NCBI RefSeq assembly: GCF_014842075.1
Contig: NZ_JACYVA010000003.1
Coordinates: 62,001-126,000, forward strand
Direction: 5' to 3'
Length of the DNA: 64,000 nt
From: Sphingomonas sp. CFBP 13720
GTDB taxonomy: Bacteria; Pseudomonadota; Alphaproteobacteria; Sphingomonadales; Sphingomonadaceae
In this document: in pieces, positions 17,525-24,941 of the stretch
How the letters are laid out: each line of letters starts with the position of its first letter
Numbering within the stretch: the first letter of the stretch is position 1
Made by a program: the position numbers and the translations under genes
Notes under the pieces: generated by a model
Databases searched by the model: none
What the model was told of the DNA's origin: nothing
The model's input: the letters and a program-made list of their open reading frames with translations, nothing else

Positions 17525-18483
17525 GGGAGTTGTCCCCGCGCGAAGAACGCCGTCATCTGTTCCAGCACGTCGCCATCACTATCGATCCGCAACAGGCCCA
17601 CCGATCCGCCGTCGGCGAAATCCGTCAATTGCCGGTTGAAGGCACGCCATTCGCGCAGATACGCCTCCGTCAGCGCCGGCGTGATCGTCAACGGAACGCC
17701 CGCCTCTGCCTCGCCATCGTCCAGCGTGACGTCACCGACCAGCGCGGGAGCGATCGTCGGATCGGCGTCATGTGCCTTCGTCATCTGGACCAGCAGCAAC
17801 CGGTGCCGCAGCCCGCGCATCGCCGCCACCGTCGCCTCGATCCCGTCATCGTCGAAAAAATCCGACATGATTACCAGCAACCCGCGCCGGATCCGCATCG
17901 CACCGATCTGTCGGATAGCCGCCGTCAAACCGGTGCGCCCCTCTGCACGCAGCGTCGCGAGCGCCTGCGCCACCCTCGCGATATTGGACTTTCCACTTAC
18001 CGCTCGCTGCGCAACCGCTGCGCCGTCCGAAAAAGGTAGCAGCGTCACCGCGTCGTGCTGGCGCAACGCCACTGCGGCTAGCCCGAGTGCGACCTGCCGT
18101 GCGGCGTGAAGACGCGGCGGCGTTTCGACCACCATGCTGCGCGACACGTCGATCAGCAGATAGACGGGCAAGTCCTGCCGTTCCTCGAACACGCGCACGA
18201 ACAGCTTGCCCAACCGGCGATACAGGTTCCAGTCGATCGTGCGCAGGTCGTCGCCCGCCGTGTAGGACCGGAAATCGGCAAAGTCCGCACCCTGCCCACG
18301 CGCGGGCGTCCGCTGGTCGGCCAGCCGACCACCCTTCTGCGCGTCGGCGATGCGCAGGCTGAAACGCTCCAGTCCGGCAAGGAAAGCGGGATCGAACCAG
18401 CTATCGTCCGCGTCCGCGTCGCCGGCTATCGGCATCGGCACAGCCATCGCCACCCCCCGCCGCCGGAACCACCGCGCGATCAT
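17518..18483 (-). CDS. DUF58 domain protein, MoxR-associated
   Basis: This is a 321-residue protein with the DUF58 signature: FADFRSYTAGDDLRTIDWN followed by RLGKLFVRVFEERQD. It runs into a VWA-like fold with LLIDVSRSM and VIMSDFFDDDG. No membrane segment is present, so it is likely cytoplasmic or peripheral. DUF58 proteins are genetic partners of MoxR AAA+ ATPases, thought to act in metal insertion or complex assembly. Here the moxR gene is separated from it by the inverted M16 peptidase gene and the 513-residue membrane protein gene. Its start overlaps the upstream stop as ATGA, and its 3' end overlaps the BatA-like gene. Confidence 0.93.
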   Translation of the reverse strand: MIARWFRRRGVAMAVPMPIAGDADADDSWFDPAFLAGLERFSLRIADAQKGGRLADQRTPARGQGADFADFRSYTAGDDLRTIDWNLYRRLGKLFVRVFEERQDLPVYLLIDVSRSMVVETPPRLHAARQVALGLAAVALRQHDAVTLLPFSDGAAVAQRAVSGKSNIARVAQALATLRAEGRTGLTAAIRQIGAMRIRRGLLVIMSDFFDDDGIEATVAAMRGLRHRLLLVQMTKAHDADPTIAPALVGDVTLDDGEAEAGVPLTITPALTEAYLREWRAFNRQLTDFADGGSVGLLRIDSDGDVLEQMTAFFARGQLPW

Positions 18484-20021
18484 CGCCGGCCCTGCCCGGC
18501 GTCGCCGCGCGCGAAATAGTCGCGCACCAGCCGCGCGTCATGCGGGTTGGCGGGGCGATGCGTGCCGACCCCGGCGTCGCCGCCCTGGCTGCCGCGTGCG
18601 CCCGCAACGACCGCCCCCGCGTCGCGCGATTGCGGCGGCACGCGGCGGATGGTCGAGCGCGACACGCCCGCGCCCGGCGTGCCGGCCAGTCGGTCGACCG
18701 TCGGCACCGCCAGCAACAGCGACGACAGCCCGCGCGAACGCTTCAGCGCATCCTGCGCCGATCCGGGGGTGTTGCTGCCCTGTCCCGGCGTGTTGCCCTG
18801 CGCCTGTTCCTCGCGTTCGCCATTCTCGCTTGGGCGCGATGGCGCGGGTTTGGCACCGTCGCCCGATTGCGGTCGCGGCGGGGTGGCGGACTGCCGCGCC
18901 GCCGCCGGATTGGCACTGCCCGGTGCGTTCGCCGATGCCTGTCCCGCTTCCGTCGCTGCCTGTTGCCGTTCCTGCGCGCGCCGGGCCGCCTCCGGGGAAC
19001 GCGGCGTCGCACGCGCCGGATCGCCCCCCGGCGAAGACGGCGTGCCGGGGGTCGATCCCGCGCGGTCCCCGCGCGCGTCCGGGTCGCCCCCGGCACCGGC
19101 ACCGCCAGCCTCGCCGGTTTCGCGTCCCGCCATGCCCTCGCCCGCACCGGCCACGCCGCCACCGCGTCCGGCCGCACCCTGTCCACCGCCGGCCGATGCG
19201 ATTGCGCCCGCCGTGGCGGTCCCGGCGCCGGCACCCGCGTGCGCTGCCTCCGCCCGCCGCGTCCCGTCGATCGCACCGCCGGTCGGCAGGGCTGCCTCGT
19301 CCCGATCCGATTGTCCGCGCGCGGCATCGGTCAGCCCCAACCGCTGGCCGAGCATCGCGACGAACGATGACGCCAGCGTCGCGCGCGGCGCGTCCGGCAC
19401 CAATGACGCATTGCCACCGGCCGCACCATTCGCAACGCCAGTGGTTGCGGTATCGTCGATCGGGCGATCCGACGCCGCTCCGATCGGTCGCCCGAGCAGC
19501 AACGCCAGCGACAGCAGCAGTCCTGCGGCGACCAGATACAGCCGGTGCGACCGGACGACCCGTGCCACCGCCGGGCGCACTGCCGGTCGATCGAGCGGTA
19601 TTTCGAGCGCGCGGACCAGCCATGGCGCGGCCTCCGCCACCGCCGCGTCGTGGAACCCGCCCCGGACCGGGCCGGCTAGAAATTCATCGCTGACCGCCAC
19701 GCGATCCTTGAAGCCCGGACGGCGATCGAACAGCGCCAGCGCCGCTTCACGGTCGATCACGGTCCGCCGGCGCAGCGCGTGGGCAATCACTGCCGCCAGC
19801 AGCGGCACAAGGATCGATCCGGCCACCAGCAGTACGATCGGTACGGGGCGCACGAACGCAAGTACGAACCCCAGCAACGGCACGATCACGCCGGCACGAA
19901 CGGCGACGGACGTGGCGCGGACCAGCGAATCGCGCCGGTCACAGGCGTCGAGATGCGACCGTCCCCGCGCTTCCAGCACGTCCAGCCGACCGCGCAATGC
20001 CGCACCGGATTCGATGTTCAT
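18480..20021 (-). CDS. Membrane protein with Gly/Ala-rich low-complexity region, unrecognised family
   Basis: This is a 513-residue protein and the first gene of the minus-strand operon. Three membrane segments lie at about residues 43-58, 60-82 and 161-178, with a basic loop between the second and third (REAALALFDRRPGFKDRVAV). From about residue 190 onward the chain is dominated by Gly, Ala, Pro, Arg and Ser with no clear fold, ending RRPPQ-like and AQ-rich segments. The N-terminal layout recalls DUF4175/TIGR02302-type proteins that accompany MoxR/BatA genes, but I cannot confirm that. I chose the ATG at 20021 because upstream codons enter the intergenic motif region. The ribosome binding site is weak. 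Confidence 0.75.
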   Translation of the reverse strand: MNIESGAALRGRLDVLEARGRSHLDACDRRDSLVRATSVAVRAGVIVPLLGFVLAFVRPVPIVLLVAGSILVPLLAAVIAHALRRRTVIDREAALALFDRRPGFKDRVAVSDEFLAGPVRGGFHDAAVAEAAPWLVRALEIPLDRPAVRPAVARVVRSHRLYLVAAGLLLSLALLLGRPIGAASDRPIDDTATTGVANGAAGGNASLVPDAPRATLASSFVAMLGQRLGLTDAARGQSDRDEAALPTGGAIDGTRRAEAAHAGAGAGTATAGAIASAGGGQGAAGRGGGVAGAGEGMAGRETGEAGGAGAGGDPDARGDRAGSTPGTPSSPGGDPARATPRSPEAARRAQERQQAATEAGQASANAPGSANPAAARQSATPPRPQSGDGAKPAPSRPSENGEREEQAQGNTPGQGSNTPGSAQDALKRSRGLSSLLLAVPTVDRLAGTPGAGVSRSTIRRVPPQSRDAGAVVAGARGSQGGDAGVGTHRPANPHDARLVRDYFARGDAGQGRR

Positions 20022-20058
20022 ACGCAGTGGCCGTTCGTCATCATATCTGCCTAAACAT

Positions 20059-20072
20059 GCTGGCTTGCACCA
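20059..20072 (+). promoter_or_regulatory. GCTTGCANCA box 1, left arm of inverted pair
   Basis: The sequence GCTGGCTTGCACCA occurs here and again, identically, at 24166-24179 upstream of moxR. The core GCTTGCACCA (20063-20072) forms a perfect 10-bp inverted repeat with 20098-20107, with 25 bases between. Core centres are about 35 bases apart, but they face opposite ways. It lies in the 144-bp gap between the divergent 513-residue protein and M16 genes. I infer a regulator-binding site, most likely for the response regulator of this locus. Confidence 0.55.
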
Positions 20073-20097
20073 ACCTGACGTCGACCGTTCGCAAGGC

Positions 20098-20107
20098 TGG
20101 TGCAAGC
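20098..20107 (-). promoter_or_regulatory. GCTTGCANCA box 2, right arm of inverted pair
   Basis: TGGTGCAAGC is the exact reverse complement of box 1's core. It lies 58 bases upstream of the M16 peptidase start, where it could act on both divergent promoters. Confidence 0.55.
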
Positions 20108-20165
20108 TTCCCGTGATTGATCGTCCGGACGCGCCCCAAGCCCCATTGCGCGACGGAGACCGATC

Positions 20166-22964
20166 GTGCCGCTGTACCGTCATGGCCTTGCCCTGCTGCT
20201 CGCCACCGCCGCCCCGTCGCCCGCCATCGCACAGGTCGCCACGTCGGTGCCGGCCCCGATCCGCTTCGACGTCGAACGCTTCACCCTGCCCAACGGGCTG
20301 ACCGTCCTCGTCCACAGCAACCGCCGCAATCCCGACGTGTTCGTAGGCGTCTATTACAAGGTCGGGTCGAAGGACGAACCGCGCGGGCGCAGCGGCTTCG
20401 CGCACCTGTTCGAACATCTGATGTTCCAGCCGACCGCGCATCGCGGCGGCGACTATCTGACCCCGCTGCTGTTGGCCGGCGCGCGCGACGCGAATGCCAG
20501 CACGCTGGCAGACTATACCGAGTATCACCAGACGGTGCCGACCAATGCACTCGACCTCGCGTTATGGCTCGAATCGGACCGGATGGCGTATCTGGCGGGC
20601 GGGCTGACGCAGGCGTCGCTCGACGAACAGCGCGCCGTGGTCCGCAACGAAGCGCTCCAGTCGCCATCGGGCGCATCGCTGTCGGAACGGCGGTTCCAGC
20701 GCGACTTCTATCCGGCCGGGCACCCCTATACCCGCCCGGTCATCGGCACGATGGCGGATATCGACGCCGCCACGCTGGCCGAGGTGAAAGCGTGGTATCG
20801 GACGTGGTACGGCGCGGGGAACGCCATCCTCGTGCTGTCGGGCGACATAGACGTCGCCACGGCGCGGGCGAAGGTAGCGCGATATTTCGCCGATGTGCCG
20901 CGCGGCCCCGCGCTTCCCCGCCCCGTAGCGTTGCGCCCGGAGATGCCGGGGATCCGGCGCGTCGTCTTCGAGGATGCCGTCCCCGCCCCCGTCATCACCC
21001 GCGTCTGGCCGGTCGATCCCGCCGCCGCGCGCGACATGACGCTGTTGCAGATGGTCGAACAGACGATGAAGGTGCCCGGCCCCGCATCGTTGCAGTCAGT
21101 CCTCGTCGGCGAAGGACTGCCCGCGTCCAGCCTGACTACCGCGATGGATCAGCAACAGCTTTCCACCACCTTCTCGTTGTCGATCGCGGTGCGGCCGGAC
21201 GTCCCCGTCGCAAAAGCCGAAGCCGCACTGGACGCCGCGCTCGCGCGCTATATCGCGCTCGGGCCGGATCAGGCGCGGCTCTCCGCCATCGCCGCGATGA
21301 CCGATCAGATGCTGCTGCGCCAGATGCAGGACAACGCCGCCGTCGGACAGCAGATGGGGCTGGGCGAACTGTATCTGGGCGACCCCGCGTCGCTGCTGCG
21401 CCAGCGCGGCTGGACGGCGGGGGCGACCAGCGCGCAGTTGCGACAGGTCGCCGCGCGCTGGCTGTCCCGCCCCTTTTACCAGCAGACCATCCTGCCCGGC
21501 ACGCCCACGCCGCTACCGCCCGCCGCGGCCTCCACCGCCCCCGACCCGGTCGTCACGGCTCGCCCGCCGGCATCTGCGGCCGTGTCCGCGCCGATGGTCG
21601 ACCGCAGCCGGTTGCCGCAGCCCGGCCCGTTCAAGGATGCGGTGCAGTTTCCTCCGCTTACGAAGACGACCCTCGCCAACGGGCTGACGCTGATCGTCGC
21701 GGAACGGCACGACGTGCCGATCGTCGATGCCTATCTGCAATTTCCTACAGGCACGCTCGCCGATCTGCGCTACGCCCCCGGCACGGTCGGTCAGGCGCTG
21801 GCACTGATGACGGCGGGAACGACCGAAACCGGCGAGGCAGCGTTATCGGCGGCGCGCGAACGTGCCGGAATGGTCGTCGGCGGCGGCCGGAGCGCCCGCA
21901 CGAGCAGCTTCAGCTGGTCGACGCTGACCCGCAACGCGCCGGCCGGGTTCGCATTGGCCGCCGACATGCTGCGCCACCCCGCCTATCCGCAGGCGAGGAT
22001 CGATGCGTACAATGCTGCGGCGGCGGGCCGCAATGCCGCCTATGCCGCCGCGCCGCAGAACGCGGCGCAGGCGGTCCTCCTGAACGCGCTGTGGGGCGAT
22101 CACCCCAATGGACGGCTGTTCGGTCGCGACACGACGCAGCCGCTGACCCACGCCATGCTGACCGATTTCCATCGCCGCGAACTGGGCGCGGATGGCGCTA
22201 CGCTGGTGATGATGGGCGATATCACCCCGGCGGAAGCGCGGCGGCTTGCCGAGCGCCACTTCGCCGACTGGCGGCGCACCGGTCCCGCGCACGCCGTCAA
22301 CGATGCGCCAATCGCCCCGGCTGGCGCCCGGGTGATCCTGATCGACGTACCGGGGGCGGCGCAAACTCTGGTGACGGTCGGCCAGTTGGTCCCGCCCTAT
22401 GCTCCCGATCGCCGCGCGGCGGAGGTCGTCGCCGACATGGCACTGGCGGGCGATTTCGATAGCCGCATCAACATGAACCTGCGCGGCGACAAGCGCTGGA
22501 CCTATGGCTTCCAGGGCGGGATCGCCGACGCGCCCGCAGGACCACGCCTGTTCAGCGCCAGCGGGGCGATCGAAGCGATCCACACCGCCGCCGCGATGCG
22601 CGAAATACGGGACGAGGTGGCCGCGATCGTGACGACCCGTCCGATCGATGCCGTCGAACTGGACGGACGCCGCACGGCCGCGATCCGTGCCATCCCCGTC
22701 ACGCTGGGCAGCGACGCGGCGGTGATGCAGGCGATCGTGCGCGCCAATGATCGCGGGCGCCCACTGGACGACGCGCGTCGGGCCGGCGAGCGGCTGGCGG
22801 CGGTCACGCAGGAACAGGTCAACCGCGTCGCGCGCGAAACCTATCGCCCGGCGGAACTGACATGGGTCGTGGTCGGCGATCTGGCAACGATCGAACGCAA
22901 CGTGCGCGCACTGAACCTCGGCCCGGTCGAGGTCCGCGACGTCTATGGCAAACGGCTGCGCTGA
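20166..22964 (+). CDS. Periplasmic M16 family metallopeptidase (active + inactive halves)
   Basis: This is a 932-residue protein with a signal peptide cleaved near PAIAQ. The first half carries the inverted zinc motif HLFEH (His80, Glu83, His84) and a downstream EQRAVVRNE in which Glu162 fits the third ligand. The second half (about residues 490-932) has the same fold (LTLIVAERHDVPIVDAYLQF) but no HxxEH, the usual arrangement in this family. It starts at GTG with GGAGA upstream. It is divergent from the VWA/TPR operon and separates it from moxR. M16 peptidases FusC and PqqL work with TonB receptors on imported proteins, so the nearby 1008-residue TonB receptor is a plausible partner; this is inference. 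Confidence 0.95.
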   Translation: MPLYRHGLALLLATAAPSPAIAQVATSVPAPIRFDVERFTLPNGLTVLVHSNRRNPDVFVGVYYKVGSKDEPRGRSGFAHLFEHLMFQPTAHRGGDYLTPLLLAGARDANASTLADYTEYHQTVPTNALDLALWLESDRMAYLAGGLTQASLDEQRAVVRNEALQSPSGASLSERRFQRDFYPAGHPYTRPVIGTMADIDAATLAEVKAWYRTWYGAGNAILVLSGDIDVATARAKVARYFADVPRGPALPRPVALRPEMPGIRRVVFEDAVPAPVITRVWPVDPAAARDMTLLQMVEQTMKVPGPASLQSVLVGEGLPASSLTTAMDQQQLSTTFSLSIAVRPDVPVAKAEAALDAALARYIALGPDQARLSAIAAMTDQMLLRQMQDNAAVGQQMGLGELYLGDPASLLRQRGWTAGATSAQLRQVAARWLSRPFYQQTILPGTPTPLPPAAASTAPDPVVTARPPASAAVSAPMVDRSRLPQPGPFKDAVQFPPLTKTTLANGLTLIVAERHDVPIVDAYLQFPTGTLADLRYAPGTVGQALALMTAGTTETGEAALSAARERAGMVVGGGRSARTSSFSWSTLTRNAPAGFALAADMLRHPAYPQARIDAYNAAAAGRNAAYAAAPQNAAQAVLLNALWGDHPNGRLFGRDTTQPLTHAMLTDFHRRELGADGATLVMMGDITPAEARRLAERHFADWRRTGPAHAVNDAPIAPAGARVILIDVPGAAQTLVTVGQLVPPYAPDRRAAEVVADMALAGDFDSRINMNLRGDKRWTYGFQGGIADAPAGPRLFSASGAIEAIHTAAAMREIRDEVAAIVTTRPIDAVELDGRRTAAIRAIPVTLGSDAAVMQAIVRANDRGRPLDDARRAGERLAAVTQEQVNRVARETYRPAELTWVVVGDLATIERNVRALNLGPVEVRDVYGKRLR

Positions 22965-22977
22965 AGCGTTTCCGACC

Positions 22978-22991
22978 GGCTTGCATCATGG
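22978..22991 (+). promoter_or_regulatory. Weaker GCTTGCANCA box between convergent genes
   Basis: GGCTTGCATCATGG matches the core found at four other sites in this locus, with T at the variable position. It sits just after the M16 stop and 107 bases before the moxR 3' end, so it is not at an obvious promoter. It may be chance or a remnant of rearrangement. Confidence 0.3.
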
Positions 22992-23097
22992 CCATTGCCC
23001 GTGGGACGAGACCATATGTTCACCCTGCCGCAGCGTTGCCCGGTAGTCGTCATGCGGTGCAACGTCCGCGACAACCGGGCGATCACCGTCGATCGTG

Positions 23098-24111
23098 TCA
23101 GCCGTCGGTCGGTCGCTCGACGGCGGCCAGCACCTCTTCGACCAGTGTATCTGCGGTGACGCTGCCCGCCTGCGCGTGGAAGTTGGTGACGATGCGGTGA
23201 CGCAATGCCGGCAGCGCGACCGCCGCAATATCGTCGGTGCTGACCGCGAACCGCCCGTCGAGCAGCGCCTGTACCTTCGCCGCCAGCATCAGCGCCTGCA
23301 CCCCGCGCGGCGACGCGCCCAGTGCGACGTTGCGCGTGACGATATCGGGCGCATAGTCGCTGCCCGGCTGCGTCGCCATCACCAGCCGGATCGCATAGCT
23401 TTTGGCGACCTGTGCCACCGGCACCGCGCGCACCACGGCGCGCATCCGGACCAGCGTGGCCGCGTCGCTGACCGCCGCGATCCGCACCGTCTGGGCACTG
23501 GTCGTCCGGTCGATGATCGCGTGATATTCGCTCTCGTCGGGATAGCCGACCAGCAGCTTGAACAGGAACCGGTCGAGTTGTGCCTCGGGCAGCGGATAGG
23601 TGCCTTCCTGATCGACCGGATTCTGCGTCGCCATGACGCAGAACGGATCGGGCATGCGAATCGTGCGCCGCCCGACCGTGACCTGCTTTTCCTGCATCGC
23701 CTCCAGCAGCGCCGACTGCGTGCGCGGGGTGGCGCGGTTGATCTCGTCGGCAAGGACGAGGTTCGACACGATCGGTCCTTCCTCGAACGTCAGTTCGTGG
23801 CGACCGCCTTCTCCCTCGGTCAGCATCGACGTGCCGATGATGTCGGCGGGCATCATATCGGGCGTGAACTGGATACGAGAGAAGGGAACCGACACCGCTT
23901 CGCTGACCGCCGATACCAGCGCGGTCTTGCCCAGTCCCGGCACGCCTTCCAACAGGACGTGCCCGCCCGCCATCAGCGCGGTCAGCACGCCGTCGATGAC
24001 CGCGTGCTGGCCGACGATCATGCGCCCCACCTCGTCCCGTATGCGGCGGAAGGTGGCGGTGAACTCCGCGGCGCTTGCGCGGGCATCGGCAATGTCGTCA
24101 GTCGGTTGCAT
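23098..24111 (-). CDS. MoxR family AAA+ ATPase
   Basis: This is a 337-residue cytoplasmic ATPase. Walker A is EGVPGLGKT (Lys62, Thr63), Walker B is NLVLADEINRA (Asp122, Glu123), and the sensor 1 region is CVMATQNPVDQEGTYPLPEAQ. The C-terminal lid contains GASPRGVQALM with the sensor 2 Arg. MoxR ATPases act as chaperones for metal-centre insertion or complex assembly together with VWA and DUF58 proteins, both encoded nearby. The ATG at 24111 is chosen; an in-frame extension of 22 residues upstream is possible but would run through the conserved GCTTGCACCA box. It lies 76 bases after the response regulator stop and probably has its own promoter. Confidence 0.94.
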   Translation of the reverse strand: MQPTDDIADARASAAEFTATFRRIRDEVGRMIVGQHAVIDGVLTALMAGGHVLLEGVPGLGKTALVSAVSEAVSVPFSRIQFTPDMMPADIIGTSMLTEGEGGRHELTFEEGPIVSNLVLADEINRATPRTQSALLEAMQEKQVTVGRRTIRMPDPFCVMATQNPVDQEGTYPLPEAQLDRFLFKLLVGYPDESEYHAIIDRTTSAQTVRIAAVSDAATLVRMRAVVRAVPVAQVAKSYAIRLVMATQPGSDYAPDIVTRNVALGASPRGVQALMLAAKVQALLDGRFAVSTDDIAAVALPALRHRIVTNFHAQAGSVTADTLVEEVLAAVERPTDG

Positions 24112-24165
24112 CGGATCTCGATCGAAAGGGGGAACGGGCCACAGGTTCGGGGTCAGCATCGCACC

Positions 24166-24179
24166 GCTGGCTTGCACCA
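24166..24179 (+). promoter_or_regulatory. GCTTGCANCA box upstream of moxR
   Basis: GCTGGCTTGCACCA is identical over 14 bases to the box at 20059-20072. It lies 55 bases upstream of the moxR start and just after the response regulator stop. CTGG and CCAG flank its CTTGCA centre. Confidence 0.55.
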
Positions 24180-24187
24180 GGCTGGCA

Positions 24188-24859
24188 TCACGTCTCGCTC
24201 AGGCGATAGCCGACGCCGCGCACCGCCTGAATCCGTACCCGGTCGGTCCGCGCCGCGAGCTGTCGACGGAGGCGCGATATCTGCGATTCCAGTGAGTTGG
24301 CGTTGACGAACTGGTCATAGCCATAGACGCGGGCTTCCATCGTCTCACGCTGGACCATCGCGCCGGGGCGGGCGATCAGCGCAGCGAGGATCAGCGCCTC
24401 GGTCCGCCGCAGGACGAGTGGATCATCGTCGATCGTGAAGCCGTTGGTCTCGACGTCGTAGCTGAGCGGGCCGAAACGTTTCAGCGCCTGCGGTTCGGTC
24501 AGTTCGCGCCGCAGGGCGTTGCGGATGCGGGCCAGCAACTCGCGCGGTTCGAACGGCTTGACGACGTAATCGATCGCACCCGCCTCCAGCGCGGCAACGG
24601 TGTCCTCCACCCCGCTCATCGCGGTGAGCATCAGAAAACGTTGCGGCCGACCGCGCTCTGCCGCGCCGACGACAAGTTCCATGCCGTCGCCATCGGGCAG
24701 CGTGCGATCGACGATGACAAGGTCGAACCGGTTGGACGCCAGCGCCTCGCGCGCCATGTCGAGCGTCCCCGCAGCATCGACGACATACCCCTGACGGCGA
24801 AGATAGGTGGCCAGCGTCTCCGTGACCCCCGCGTCGTCCTCGACCATCAGCAAGCGCAT
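24188..24859 (-). CDS. OmpR-family response regulator
   Basis: This is a 223-residue protein. The receiver domain has the acidic pair in VEDDAG (Asp8, Asp9), the phosphoacceptor Asp51 in VIVDRTLP, Thr79 in MLTAMSG and Lys101 in DYVVKPF. The C-terminal winged helix contains LVLRRTEALILAALIARPG and SLESQISRLRRQL, ending VRGVGYRL. The ATG at 24859 follows AGGAG at good spacing. It lies between the TonB receptor and moxR genes on the same strand. A large hairpin (24890-24930) separates it from the receptor gene. Its best kinase partner is the protein at 6419-7828. It is the leading candidate to bind the GCTTGCANCA boxes. Confidence 0.94.
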   Translation of the reverse strand: MRLLMVEDDAGVTETLATYLRRQGYVVDAAGTLDMAREALASNRFDLVIVDRTLPDGDGMELVVGAAERGRPQRFLMLTAMSGVEDTVAALEAGAIDYVVKPFEPRELLARIRNALRRELTEPQALKRFGPLSYDVETNGFTIDDDPLVLRRTEALILAALIARPGAMVQRETMEARVYGYDQFVNANSLESQISRLRRQLAARTDRVRIQAVRGVGYRLSET

Positions 24860-24874
24860 GCACGTCTCCTGCCA

Positions 24875-24930
24875 GCGCCGCCCGGGCGGCGCAACGCCCT
24901 TCGTCCCGCTTGCGGACAAAGGGCGTTGCG
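24875..24930 (-). terminator. Large hairpin plus GC palindrome after the TonB receptor gene
   Basis: CGCAACGCCCTT (24890-24901) pairs perfectly with 24919-24930. After one mismatch, GTCC (24903-24906) pairs with GGAC (24914-24917) around a 7-base loop. Immediately beside it, and sharing three bases, 24875-24892 is an 18-bp perfect palindrome (GCGCCGCCCGGGCGGCGC). Read on the minus strand it lies 12 bases after the TonB receptor stop and before the response regulator ribosome binding site. It is probably a terminator or mRNA-processing structure that lowers regulator expression relative to receptor. Confidence 0.65.
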
Positions 24931-24941
24931 GTCGTATCGGA

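Noticed and set aside
20117-22462. Long same-strand frame within the M16 gene
   Set aside because: Arg/Gly-rich shadow of the M16 peptidase; it has no signal peptide or zinc motif.
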